From Petrolisthes cinctipes (Eukaryota > Arthropoda > Malacostraca > Decapoda > Porcellanidae): DNA of 64,000 bases. Positions within the stretch are counted from its first letter, which is position 1. Every line of letters begins with the position of its first letter. Shown here piece by piece: positions 18,924 through 31,141 of this stretch. Location: positions 1,852,001-1,916,000 of the forward strand of contig JAWQEG010000501.1 of the NCBI GenBank assembly GCA_033782935.1. Reading direction: 5' to 3'. The notes under the pieces were generated by a model that ran no database searches, was not told where the DNA came from, and saw only the letters and a program-made list of their open reading frames with translations. Position numbers and translations under genes: made by a program.

Positions 18924-19086
18924 CAGTCGGCGGCAAAAGTCCTGTCGCCTCACTTGCTTCACCGAGGTACGCGATGTTCATAAACTCGAGATTATTAAGT
19001 GCAGAAAACGTGGGTATTTCTCGAGTCCATGAACACTGTGAGTCTCGGTGAAGCAAGTGAGGCGACACGACTTCTGCCGCTGACTG
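18924..19086. mobile_element. TA-flanked MITE, TIR CAGTCGGCGGCAAAAGTCCT, copy 2
   Basis: This matches 15796-15958 closely, with the same 20-bp ends and TA flanks. It separates LINE fragments L2 and L3. Confidence 0.85.
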
Positions 19087-19088
19087 TA

Positions 19089-22000
19089 CATACATTCAAC
19101 AAGTTCCTGGGAACCCTCTACTTCAATTATACAATCTTTGTCTTCGTGACGGTTGTGTACCACGAGCCTGGACCAGCAGCACAATAATACCCATCCCTAA
19201 GCCCGGCACTGCGAAGTTCAGGGGCCGGATACTCAAAGCGTGCAAAGGTGCCTTTTGTTCCGAAAGCGCCTTTCGATCTCACCTTTTCCCAAACGACGCA
19301 TACTCAAAACTTTCCCTGGGCGCGGCCATATTGGAAACAACTGCTTTTAGCACCTTTGAGCAACGGCTGGGTCGGAGCAGCCTTATCGATGGAAAGGCGC
19401 CTTTTGATGAATAAAACCAACAATATGTCGGCGGTGAATGATAGGCTCAGATAGCTCGTCACTCCTAATTAGATGTAATACTGCCTCAATACTTTGTTAA
19501 GAGAGTAATGGTTGCCATAGAATATAAATAATGAGTAGCAAGTTATGATAGAATAAAGAAAATTAATTATATGTGGACTCGTGGAGGCATATATGGTACA
19601 TACATGATAACCAATTCTTATAGCTTCCCACTCGTTGCAGTTCACGTCATGTAACTAATTTAATTTCATGCCTATTTGAACTGTGTGTATTTTGATATAA
19701 TACCGGACATATATGTATATTTAAGAATCACTTGCCCCTTTACAATAGATCTTGGCCATGCTGTATAATATGTGTTCGTGTAATAACCAACTCTTACAAG
19801 AGTTTGCGTTCGTGATTGTGGCTTCGTGATTCTAATATTGTGTATTATAGCCAAAATAAGGAAATAATGGCTATATCAGTGTGAACTATTTAATATAATT
19901 ATATGTAATCGATAATCATGTAGTATAAAATATCAAAACAATTTGATTCTTGCGGAGTCAATCACTTTCAGACCTAACCAAACAATAATGCCAACTGAAG
20001 TAGGTTAGGTCTATACAGTATTGGTAATGACGATTTTGATTTTGTAGCAGTAAATTGTTTACTCATATGTATATAGGTTACATAATTATATCATATGGGG
20101 TAAATTAATGCAGCCATTATTACCATATAATGGCTATATACGATTTAATAAAAAAATAAAACATTAATTTTATGATCGGAATCTCTTGGCCATCTCCGTG
20201 TAGCCTAATAACATAATATACATATTTTTTTTCGCGTGTGTATCATAACCCAATAACTGCTTTATTTTATATGAACACCTTAGATATTTAATTAATATTA
20301 TAACTAAAATCAATGTTAACAATTAAATTTATTAAGATGTTGAAATCTTGGTAAATGTTCCTAGTCAATTATATATACAGTCTATATTTTCGTTGTTATG
20401 TCATTTGTTCCGTCATTAAATGTTTGTTTATTAGTAATGTCTGTTATCCGCTCAGACCGCTCTTCGAAATACTAGATTATGATTGGTTTACATTTCCTAA
20501 GCACACTTCGATAGGTCTGCTGTCATTGGCTGGAGTATCAAAAGGCGCCTTTTGAGGATTTGGCGCAAAATCGCCGAAAGGCACACCAAAGGCGCAATTG
20601 AAATTTTTTGAGTATCGGAATCGCGCCTATCTGAAAGGCACCTTCGATGCGCCGAATCAAATGGCGGCTTCACTCGAATGGCGCCTTCAGTGAAGGCGCG
20701 TTTTGAGTATCCGGCCCCAGGCCTATTTCCCTTAATTCCTGTTTTTGTAAGGTTATTGGATCAACTGGTTGACTTTGGGATAAAGGGCAATCTACTATGG
20801 TAGATTCTAGGGTACCTCAGTAACAGGACCTCCAGTGTGTCTTTCAGAGGTGCGCTCAGTCCTTTGTGCAGTTTTCATCTTGGTACGCCTCAAGGGGGTG
20901 TTCTCAGCCCATTGTTATTTAATATTCCTATGCATCGGTTCCTCACTTATTTAACTGAAAATCCTGGAACTACAATTACGTGCTATGCTGATGATATCTT
21001 TGTTCATTCTGCCAGTCAATATTTGGCCGATTGTCCCTGCCAGACCTCAAGACCATCCCATTGTCCAGGACTTATTGGGTCGTCTCCAGCGCCGACTTAC
21101 ACCTCTTCAATGGCTCACTAACAACTCCTCGGGTATCTCCATCCCAGTAGCCAGGACCATCTATATTGCTTTTATTAGTTCAGTTGTTGATTACCTCTCC
21201 CCTGCTTTGATTCAATTTCCTAGGGCTATTCTAGAAACTTAAAAAAAAAATTCAGAATAGAGCAATGAGAATAATTCATGGCTGTCCCATGTCGACCAGG
21301 ATAGTGAACATGCAGCGTGAGTTGCGTCTTTACCCCATTAGTCGAGAGAATTTACTCTAATGTTACTTGCTTCACTGTCAAGTGCCTCCATTTCCCACAT
21401 CTTTCAACCCACTACTTTCAGTTAATCAGGAATTCTCTTAGACCAAAATTACCCTGTCCCTCCAATACTGCCTGCTGGGCGTACTCTTATAAGGTCTGTT
21501 TCCTCTATGCTCCGTAGTCTTAATATAGATATAATGGTTGCAGACGTCCCCCCAGGGCCCCCTTCGTGGATGCTATCAACACCTGATGTAAGCTTCACTG
21601 CCTTCTCTACAGCGGCAGTTGGCTCTGGAACACGTAGAAACAGTGACGTCCTCCACCACAGATCCATACTGCCTCTACACTGATGGCTCATTGCAAGTGG
21701 ATGGTACAGCAGGTTGGCAGTTTTCTCACCTGACATGGAGTCACCTCCAGGGGGCTGGGTTGGCCGTCGTCTCTGTAACCACTCTAGCTCAACATTGTGT
21801 GAACTGTATGCCATTCTGGATGCTGTTAGTCTTGTTTGTCAACGTGGAGTTAATGCTGCCATTTTTTGTGACTCCAAACCTGCCCTTCATTCCCTCTCTA
21901 GTGTTCAGCCCACACACTCTACTGTTATTCAGCAAATTTTATCTTTTTTGGCCTTATTGCGTCATCGTAACTTGACTGTCAAATTTTTATGGGTGCCATC

Positions 22001-22644
22001 CTATGTAGGTTTACTTCACAATGGTACAGTTGACAGACTCGCAAAGGAAGCCTGCCATCTGCCTCCTCGTTGTGTTGGACGTCCTCTCTCCCTGACATGT
22101 TACCTCTCTAGAGTCCGATCCGCCGCTCTCCTCCCTGTACGGCGACGCAGGGATGCAGAGAGGCCCTTCAGCATCTCCATTACCCATTACGAGTCTGTCG
22201 GCCGTCACAAATATTCCTACCGTCGCCGAGGCCTCATGGTTCGGAGGCACAATGGCCACCGTGGCAGGTTGCTGGGATGCAGGGTGAGCCTCTCTTCACT
22301 GAGTGTCGAGCACCTCGTGCTAACACTATAGAGCACTATTGGCTGGCCTGCCCCACTGTCCGACACTTGCTGCCCAGGGGCCTGCCACTTTATGTGGTTT
22401 GTCGACACCTGTTGAACCATCAGGAGGAACTTCTGGTGCGCCACCCTCGTTTTGGTGGATTTAAGTAGGTCATAATGTAAATATTTGTCTGTATGCTTGT
22501 GCTTCATTCTGTTATGTTTTCGTGATGTGTGTGTGTGTGTATGGTCATTGGGTTCTCGTGAGTCCCGCCTACCCTTGTGTACTGTTGTCTGCCTATTGAC
22601 GGACGCTACGGCGCAATGAATTAAAAAAAAAAAAAAAAAAAAAA
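19089..22644 (+). mobile_element. LINE L3: 5'-truncated, rearranged copy split by a foldback insertion
   Basis: The LINE matches the plus-sense of L1 ORF2. The piece 19089-19220 (CAAGTTCCTGGGAACCCTCT) continues at 20719 after the inserted 1.5-kb element. RT remnants include TPQGGVLSPLLFN and CYADDI. A deletion joins the YADD region to a later part near 21013. RNase H remnants (YTDGSLQ, FCDSKPALHSL, KFLWVPS) follow, and the copy ends in poly(A) at 22621-22644. Several frameshifts break the frames, so it is dead. Confidence 0.9.
19221..20718. mobile_element. 1.5-kb foldback/MITE-like element, TIR GGGGCCGGATACTC, inserted in LINE L3
   Basis: The perfect 14-bp termini are GGGGCCGGATACTC and GAGTATCCGGCCCC. 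Long subterminal regions are rich in AAAGGCGCCTTTTG-type words. The interior (19500-20500) is AT-rich and lacks a transposase. LINE sequence is continuous across it: TTCA left, AGGCCTATTT right, against TTCAGGCCTATTT in L1. The target duplication is therefore ambiguous, between one base and AGG. A 3-bp duplication would suit PIF/Harbinger, but this is not decisive. Confidence 0.8.
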
Positions 22645-22864
22645 AGAGATGGAGGGGATGAAGGGCAAATGTGTAAAGTGGAGGAGGAGGTGGAGAGACA
22701 TGGTAGAGAGGGGAGGGAGGGCGGACGGGGAAGGTGCCCATTACAAAGATATTTCCAGAATAAGAGCTTGCACTCACCGTAATACATAACTCACTCATTT
22801 ATTCAGACTCTATCTTTCTACATTTGTGTGAGAGAGAAAATAAAATAAAGAGAGAGAGAGAGAC
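22645..22864. repeat. Purine-rich spacer
   Basis: GGAGGAGGTGGAGAG-type purine-rich sequence, then an AGAGAG run near 22850. No gene, TIR or repeat partner is evident apart from the start of segment F. Confidence 0.6.
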
Positions 22865-23205
22865 GTGGGGAGGTGGGGCTGGGGGATGGCAGGTGAGGAA
22901 ATTAAGGAGACGGAGAGAAGAGGGGGGTGGAAGTGGAGGAGGGAGAGTGTAGGTGGAGCTTTTCAAACGCCACAGACAACACGTCACTATTTGTGTTCGT
23001 TTCCATCTCCTGCAATTCCAGTTTATGCTTCTTGGTATAGGTACAAGTGTCTTTATAATTTACAATTAGTGATTCATGATACTCTTATAAATTAGGACAT
23101 TGTGTGTACTAAACTCTAGCGAACGCTCGTACTGATACGAGTGTTCGTTACAGAGTTATTCTGAAAAAAAGAGCTTGCAATGTCTCTGAAATCCTTAATA
23201 ATGTA
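22865..23205. repeat. Segment F, diverged third copy
   Basis: This 340-bp stretch matches 24935-25255 and 28104-28424 with scattered substitutions. It includes the hairpin TAGCGAACGCTCGTA paired with TACGAGTGTTCGTTA at about 23118-23152. It stops exactly where LINE fragment L4 begins. Confidence 0.8.
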
Positions 23206-23697
23206 TACATTCCTGCCCTTCATTCCCTCTCCAGTATTCAGCCCACACACTCTCCTGTTGTTCAGCGGATTTTGTCGTTTTTGGCCTTATTGCTTCAAGT
23301 TTTTTTGGGTGCCATCCCATGCAGGTTTACGTCACAATGCTACAGTTGACAGACTCGCGAAGGAGGCCTGCCATCTGCCTCCTCGTGGTGTTGGACGTCC
23401 TCTCTCCCTGACATGTTACCTCTCTAGAGTCCGCTCCACCGCTCTCCTCCCTGTACAGCGACGCAGGGATGCAGAGAGGCTCTTCAGCATCTCCATCACC
23501 CACTACGAGTCTGTCTGCCATCACAAATATTCCTACCGTCGTCGGGGCCTCATAGTTCGGAGGCACAATGTAGTCTCTGCTCGTTTGAGGCTTGGCTACC
23601 GGCCACCGTGGCAAGTTGTGTCGAGCACCTCGTGCTAACACTATAGGACACGATTGCCTGGCCTGCCCCACTATCCGACAGTTGCTGCCCCGGGGGC
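23206..23697 (+). mobile_element. LINE L4: RNase H fragment
   Basis: The fragment encodes remnants of RNase H and the C-terminal tail (WVPSHAGLRHNATVDRLAKE, ITHYESVCHHKYSYRRRG) in one open frame of about 150 codons. It is truncated at both ends, with no poly(A). A short TTAGG-type tract (23738-23810) follows. Confidence 0.85.
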
Positions 23698-23857
23698 ATA
23701 TTATCCAAGTCTGGAAGGGTATATGTCAGTTCTTGATTTGGTTAGGTTAAGGTTAGGTCCAGTTTAGGTTAGGTTAAGTCAGGTTAGGTTAAGTTCAGAT
23801 TAGGTAAAATAAGCTGGGAAAGAGAATGAAACTATTTCAAAGATTATCCCATGGCTG

Positions 23858-24321
23858 GGATAATCGGCCAAATATTGACTGGCGTGCCCAGGTAGCGATA
23901 CTGGGAACACATGGGAATGACAGTCCCTCCAATGGTGAACACTGGCCGAGCTTGAGGAAGGCGGCAGGTGAATATTCTGCTCTTATCTGGGGAGACAATA
24001 ATGCCACAGTGAGAGGAGGCCACAGAGAAGGAGTCAAGAAACCGCTGGAGATCCCTTGGTGAGGTAGAATGAACACAGATATCATCAGCATAGCACGTAA
24101 TTGTAGTTCCAGGTATATCAGAGAGAGAAGTGAGCAGCCGATGCATCAGAATATTAAATAACAATGGGCTGAGAGCACCCCCTTGAGGCGTACCAAAATA
24201 TAAACAACCCCTATAACACCACAGACACAACAACACACAACCAAGAAAAACAACAACACAGACAACAACACAGGCAGAGCGCAAGGAACACGTCTTCACT
24301 CCAGGAAGGTTGGGGTGAGAC
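23858..24321 (-). mobile_element. LINE L5: internally deleted copy, 3' part lost
   Basis: On the minus strand a 5' leader rich in CAACAACACAG is joined directly to the RT core (FGTPQGGALSPLLFN, CYADDICVHS). It thus lacks ORF1, the endonuclease and the RT fingers. The 3' part stops at 23858. It is the left copy of the 3169-bp-offset duplication, and the deletion junction is the same as in L6. Confidence 0.85.
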
Positions 24322-25165
24322 TGCTCCGTCTCCTTAACTCTCGCCATGTAAAATACAATATTTTATCGAGATAAATGTATGAATATTCGATAAAGGCATG
24401 CATAATGTGTTAGTAGTAGCCTACTGCATTTGGTTATTATTGTATTACATATCTTAATGTATCCACGCATGAGAGTAGGGTGGGGTAGTAGAAGAATAAC
24501 CACCATGATTGATGGCAAAACGACTGTTCAGTTGTTATACTTGTGTTTGTTTACTTTTCTCCTTCATCCTGATGTAGACTCAGGGCGTCAGTCGTATACT
24601 TGTAGCACAACCACCCTATACCATTGCTTTTATTACACTTCGCCGATAAAGGAAACCTATCACCACTATCAGTACATACCATAAGATAGCGCCACCAAAA
24701 ACGTACGCCACCATACCACCAAACCATTGCGTTACCGACAGTATTGGTGGTTATTATTGACACAGTGTCCTACTCCAGCCTTTATTTAATGTGTGACTAT
24801 CAGCAACAAAGTCATGAAACAAAGCCACGGCCAATTATTAATGCATACATTATTTTCATACGTATCATGCATGCGTCACTGCCCGTAATTGAAGAGAGAG
24901 GGAGAGGGAGAGGGAGAGAGACATTGGGGGGCTGGGGGAGGGCAGGTGAGGAAATTAAGGAGACGGAGAGAAGAGGGGGGTGGAAGTGGAGGAGGGAGAG
25001 TGTAGGTGGAGCTTTTCATACGTCACAGACAACACGTCACTATTTGTGTTCGTTTCCATGTCTTGCAATTCCAGTTTATGCTTCTTGGTATAGGTACAAG
25101 TGTCTTTATAATTTACAATTAGTGATTCATGATACTCTTATAAATTAGGACACTGTGTGTACTAA

Positions 25166-25206
25166 ACTCTAGCGAACGCTCGTACTAATACGAGTGTTCG
25201 CTACAG
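25166..25206. repeat. Hairpin in segment F
   Basis: TAGCGAACGCTCGTA, a four-base loop CTAA and TACGAGTGTTCGCTA form a nearly perfect 15-bp stem. The same hairpin lies at 28335-28375 and, with small changes, at 23118-23152. Confidence 0.75.
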
Positions 25207-25355
25207 AGTTATTCTGAGAAAACGAGCTTGCAATGTCTCTGAAATCCTTAGTAGTCATGCCGACTAATTTGACTTTGACTGTAAACGCTAGGAGTAAACG
25301 CCATAATTTACAACATTTGCCATTGCACTACATTGCTAAAAATTAGGTTAAGATG

Positions 25356-27490
25356 TTTTTTTTTTTTTTTTTTTTTTTTTTATTAATTGCGCCGTAGCGT
25401 CAATCAACAGGCAGGCAACAATACATACGGGTAGGAGGGACTCATGAGAATACAATGACTACAACCACACATACACACGCACACACACACACACACACCA
25501 CACACACACATAACAGAATGGAGCACAAGCATACTGACAAATATTACATTATGACCAACTTAAATCCACCAAAACGAGGGTGGCGTACCAGAAGTTCCTC
25601 CAGAACCTGGTGGTTCAGCAGGTGTCGACAAACCACATCTATTGGCAGGCCCCGGGGCAGCAAGTGTCGGACAATGGGGCAGGCCAGGCAATAGTGCTCA
25701 ACAGTGTTAGCACGAGGTGCTCGACACAAGCGACACTCAGTGAAGGGAGGCTCACCCTGCATTCCAGCAACCTGCCACGGTGGCCGGTAGCCAAGCCTCA
25801 AACGAGCAGAAACTACATTGTGCCTCCGAACCATGAGGCCTCGACGACGGTAGGAATATTTGTGATGGCAGACAGACTCATAATGTGTGATGGAGATGCG
25901 TCGCCGTACAGGGAGGAGAGTGGCGGAGCGGACTTTAGAGAGGTAACATGTCAGGGAGAGAGGTCGTCCAACACCACGAGGAGGCAGATGGCAGGCTTCC
26001 TTTGCGAGTCTGTCAACTGTACCATTGTGACGTAAACCTACATGGGATGGCACCCATAAAAATTTGACAGTCAAGTTACGATGACGCAATAGGACGAAAA
26101 CGATAAAATCTGCTGAACAACAGTAGAGTGTGTGGGCTGAACACTAGAGAGAGAATGAAGGGCAGGTCTGGAGTCACAAAAAATGGCAGCATTCACTCCA
26201 CGTTGACAAACAAGACTAACAGCATCCAGAATGGCATACAGTTCACACAATGTTGAGCAGGAGTGGTTACAGAGATGACGGCCAACCCAGCCCCCTGGAG
26301 GTGACTCCATGTCAGGTGAGAAAACGGCACAACCTGCTACACCATCCACTTGCAATGAGCCATCAGTGTAGAGGCAGTATGGATCTGTGATGGAGGACGT
26401 CACTGTTTCTATGTGTTCCAGAGCCAACTGCCGCTGTAGAGAAGGCAGTTCCGACTTGGAAGTAGGTGTGAAGCTCACATCAGGTGTTGGTAGCATCCAT
26501 GGAGGGGGCCCTGGGGGGACGTCTCCAACCATTATATCTATATTAAGACCATGGAGCATAGAGGAAACAGACCTTATAAGAGTACGTCCAGCAGGCAGTA
26601 TGGGAGGGACCGGGTAGTTTGGTCTAAGAGAAGTCCTGACTAACTGAGAGTAATGGGGTGAAAGATGTGGGAAATGGAGGCACTTGACAGTGAAGCAAGT
26701 AACATTACAATAAATTCTCTCTATTAATGGGGGAAGACGCAACTCACTCTGCATGTTCACTATCCTGGTCGACATTGGACAGCCGAGAATTATTCTCATT
26801 GCTCTATTCTGAAAATTTTCTAAAGTTTCAAGAGTAGCCCTGGGAAGTTGAATCAGAGCAGGGGAGAGGTAATCAACAACTGAACGGATAAAAGCAATAT
26901 AGATAGTCCTGGCTACTGGGATGGAAATGCCCGAGGAGTTGTTAGTGAGCCATTGAAGTGGTGTAAGTCGGAGCTGGAGACGATCCAATAAGTCCTGGAC
27001 AAAGGGATGGTCTTGAGGTCTGGCAGGGATAATCTGCCAAATATTGACTGGCGTGCCCAGGTAGCGTTACTGGGAACACATGGGAATGACAGTCCCTCCA
27101 ATGGTGAACACTGGCCGAGCTTGAGGAAGGCGGCAGGTGAATATTCTGCTCTTATCTGGGGAGACAATAATGCCACAGTGAGAGGAGGCCACAGAGAAGG
27201 AGTCAAGAAACCGCTGGAGATCCCTTGGTGAGGTAGAATGAACACAGATATCATCAGCATAGCACGTAATTGTAGTTCCAGGTATATCAGAGAGAGAAGT
27301 GAGCAGCCGATGCATCAGAATATTAAATAACAATGGGCTGAGAACACCCCCTTGAGGCGTACCAAAATATAAACAACCCCTATAACACCACAGACACAAC
27401 AACACACAAACAAGAAAAACAACAACACAGACAACAACACAGGCAGAGCGCAAGGAACACGTCTTCACTCCAGGAAGGTTGGGGTGAGAC
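25356..27490 (-). mobile_element. LINE L6: internally deleted derivative with poly(A) and 5' leader
   Basis: The copy has an intact 3' end with poly(A) (T at 25356-25381), a RNase H region, most of the RT and a 5' leader at about 27367-27490. About 3.4 kb corresponding to L1 7750-4320 (ORF1, endonuclease, RT fingers) is missing. Open frames cover 27516-27067, 27260-26913, 26988-26071 and 26089-25544, so about three frame changes separate them. YADD, YTDGSLQ and FCDSRPALHSL are recognisable. Its C terminus keeps the HLLNHQVLEELLVRHPRF stretch lost from L1. Confidence 0.9.
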
Positions 27491-28525
27491 TGCTCCGTCT
27501 CCTTAACTCTCGCCATGTAAAATACAATATTTTATCGAGATAAATGTATGAATATTCGATAAAGGCATGCATAATGTGTTAGTAGTAGCCTACTGCATTT
27601 GGTTATTATTGTATTACATATCTTAATGTATCCACGCATGAGAGTAGGGTGGGGTAGTAGAAGAATAACCACCATGATTGATGGCAAAACGACTGTTCAG
27701 TTGTTATACTTGTGTTTGTTTACTTTTCTCCTTCATCCTGATGTAGACTCAGGGCGTCAGTCGTATACTTGTAGCACAACCACCCTATACCATTGCTTTT
27801 ATTACACTTCGCCGATAAAGGAAACCTATCACCACTATCAGTACATACCATAAGATAGCGCCACCAAAAACGTACGCCACCATACCACCAAACCATTGCG
27901 TTACCGACAGTATTGGTGGTTATTATTGACACAGTGTCCTACTCCAGCCTTTATTTAATGTGTGACTATCAGCAACAAAGTCATGAAACAAAGCCACGGC
28001 CAATTATTAATGCATACATTATTTTCATACGTATCATGCATGCGTCACTGCCCGTAATTGAAGAGAGAGGGAGAGGGAGAGGGAGAGAGACATTGGGGGG
28101 CTGGGGGAGGGCAGGTGAGGAAATTAAGGAGACGGAGAGAAGAGGGGGGTGGAAGTGGAGGAGGGAGAGTGTAGGTGGAGCTTTTCATACGTCACAGACA
28201 ACACGTCACTATTTGTGTTCGTTTCCATGTCTTGCAATTCCAGTTTATGCTTCTTGGTATAGGTACAAGTGTCTTTATAATTTACAATTAGTGATTCATG
28301 ATACTCTTATAAATTAGGACACTGTATGTACTAAACTCTAGCGAACGCTCGTACTAATACGAGTGTTCGCTACAGAGTTATTCTGAGAAAACGAGCTTGC
28401 AATGTCTCTGAAATCCTTAGTAGTCATGCCGACTAATTTGACTTTGACTGTAAACGCTAGGAGTAAACGCCGTAATTTACAACATTTGCCATTGCACTAC
28501 TTTGCTAAAAATTAGGTTGAGATGT
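27027..28525. repeat. 1.5-kb direct duplication, right copy
   Basis: This copy starts inside LINE L6 and runs through its 5' end and the flank to 28525, where the unique sequence TATTGTACAATGTGCC follows. Differences from the left copy are isolated substitutions (for example CAAACAAG against CAACCAAG), so by eye identity is about 99 percent. Confidence 0.9.
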
Positions 28526-29876
28526 ATTGTACAATGTGCCAAAGAACCAATCTGATACAACAATTACTTTGGAAGATAATTGCAAAAAACGATATTTCAC
28601 GGGCCCTGAAATCCATAGTAGGCGGCTTCCTCTGTACAGCACTTATGTAACCTCATGGAGGTATATAAACTTTTGTCGTCTGCTAAGTGCACTTTCAGGG
28701 TACTGAGTGTAGACTTAAGCATTTTGTCCCAACTTAATTAAGTGTAACTATTGATAACCAACTTAATTAAGTGTAACTATTGATAATATCATTTGCTAAG
28801 TGCACTTAAGAGAATTAAGTATTTTCGAGGTGCTTACTGTAATAATTCTCACCCTCTCCAATAATGATACTCGATAACTGTTGAAGTTTTTCCTCTCCAA
28901 CCCAACTACTCTTTCCATCTCATTCGGTAGTGAGTGGTTCGAATAATGATCACACTTGGTTCGGGATTCAAATTTCTTGGGTGGCTCAACATTGGTAAAG
29001 CTGAGTGGTAAACGCAGAACTGGAGCAAGCTGTACGTAACTGAAACTCACAGTAGTTTAGAAAAGGTGTATAGATTATAATGTACGTATTTGAAACACAC
29101 AGTTGCTCAGAATAACTGTCTGTGTGTATTTAACTGAAACGCACTTTAGATTAGAAAAAGTGTTTCTTAAGTTTTAATGCATGTATTTGAACCGCATAGT
29201 AGTCAAGCATAATGTCTGTGTGTATAACTGAAACGTACAGTAGTTTTTAAACGTTTAGTGTTACGATCTAATCCGTTATGGAAACAGGCACGAAGTTATT
29301 CATTATTATTAACCCCTTACTCTCTCTTTACCCTCTTCCTCCACTTATCCACCTCTTCCACTTCCTCTTCCACTTACCCACAGATTGCTACTGCCTCTTC
29401 CACTTCCAGTACACCTGTGCTGTTACGACGACACCACCACCAACACAACCACCCTTACCACTGCCTTCAATCATCTTCATAAGCTTAACATTCACCCCTC
29501 CCCACCACCACTTCACCATCACCACCACAACCCCCAACCACTTCCTTCAATCATCACCCCCCACCCCATCACTCCCACAACCCCACCCCACCACCAACCC
29601 CCACTACCTTCAATCATCACCTCCCACCACTACCACCAACCATCAGTCCCACCTCCCCAATCACCCCCCCCCCCACACTACCTTAAATTATCCAAATAAC
29701 AATGACATCCACTTTTTGTGTATTTATGTTACAGCACGTGAGTTGCTTCAGAATTTATTTTAATGGGATTGTAGCAACAGCAGGGATGTGTGTTATTAGC
29801 AGGGGTGAACACAAACTCACAGGAACACACAACAGTAGTTTATTGCACTAGCACACCTTAGTATAGACGAATGGTA
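28526..29876. other. No gene recognised; C-rich low-complexity tract
   Basis: Bases 28526-29250 are AT-rich with a tandem CCAACTTAATTAAGTGTAAC duplication near 28727-28780 and no supported gene. Bases 29320-29690 are a CCA/CACC-rich low-complexity tract with AATCATCACCCCCCACC-type repeats. Open frames here are compositional. Confidence 0.6.
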
Positions 29877-30035
29877 CAGTCATGGTCAAAAGTCCTGCAA
29901 CCTGGTGAATAAAAGCAAGCCATTTGATTGAAACTTATGAACCAATATTGCAGAGACCAACATGCAGCTATAGTTTCGGATCATTTTTCGAAGCCATCTC
30001 ATTGGAAGGTGTTGCAGGACTATTGACCATGACTG
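29877..30035. mobile_element. TA-flanked MITE, TIR CAGTCATGGTCAAAAGTCCT
   Basis: The ends CAGTCATGGTCAAAAGTCCT and its complement AGGACTATTGACCATGACTG lie next to TA on both sides. CAGTnnnGGnCAAAAGT is a typical Tc1-type terminus. No ORF is present. Confidence 0.85.
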
Positions 30036-31141
30036 TACACCCTGGACAGGCTGGACTATGTGAGGAGCTGAAGGAACGTGTAGTAGTGGTGTCGCCCACT
30101 TCTGCCTTTGGTGTACAGTCACTCATAAAAGTAAAGACACCCCCAGGCAAGACACGTTTTAAGTGTTGTGATATCGGTTCTGGTAACATTGTACAGCTGG
30201 TCACACTTCCTTGAGGCCCACCCAGCGTTGTCAACGTATGCCGAGATAACTCCGAAACACTAGTTGTGAGCTCTGCTCGCTCGAACCATTCACTGGTGGG
30301 AGGGAGAAGTAAGGAGGGATTTGAGGAGGGTAGGGTGGGGGGGTGCCTATACAAGAGAGGTGAGAAATTATTCTTGGGGAGGTGAAAAATGTGTGGAAGC
30401 CAAGTTATCAATTATTTATATGCCGACATTCGTGTCAATTATTAACATCATTAAATGTAAGATTAAGTTTTTCATATTATGATGTAACACAAAAACAACT
30501 GAGGTAATATTATTGTATACGGATTTTTTCGTATAATATTTAATGGATATCATCAAGCACTAAACGCTGAAAAATGCTTACACAATAACTGAATAAGAAT
30601 CATGAACCAGAATGCTCTTTATTAAATGAAGCAAATGTGAATACCTTTATATTACATGTGTCAAGTGTTGATACCACTAACACACACATCCATTTCCCCC
30701 GTATCTACCTAACAGTTGATAATCGTGTCAAATATCAAGGCTTTCATTATCCCTCACGTGATAGCAACCTTGTAATATTCTGAATACTTTTAATAATAGC
30801 TCGTTGTATTAAATATTGGAATTTGACTATGAAACCCTTTTTTTGTCATTTGTCTCTTTGTAGCAAAATTTATTATTTGCTCTGTATTTCTCTTCTCCGT
30901 GTGTATCTCTCTTTTCTGTGTGCATGTAATATACTTATATAATTATATAAGCCAGTACACACACACACATAACATAATAATGTTGGTGACAGAGGTTCTA
31001 TTGGTTTTATCTTGTCATGAGTTGTGAGAGAACTATATTCATAATTATTTAAACATTGTAATAGTTCCATCAAGTAATGCATGGGATGCACAGTTGAGGT
31101 TTCATCGGACATGTTAATAAAGAAGCTGGCAACTATTTTCA

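Larger units (their letters stand above)
23858..25356. repeat. 1.5-kb direct duplication, left copy
   Basis: Bases 23858-25356 correspond to 27027-28525 at a constant offset of 3169 with no indel. The 84-codon and 134-codon frames inside (24430-24684 and 24744-25148) are identical in the two copies at protein level. They are not convincing genes. The right end abuts the poly(T) of LINE L6. Confidence 0.9.

Noticed and set aside
24430..25148. 84- and 134-codon frames identical in both duplicates (also 27599-28317)
   Set aside because: Identity reflects recent duplication of the whole segment, not selection; the third, diverged segment F copy at 22865 preserves only the later part of the 134-codon frame, which resembles no family.
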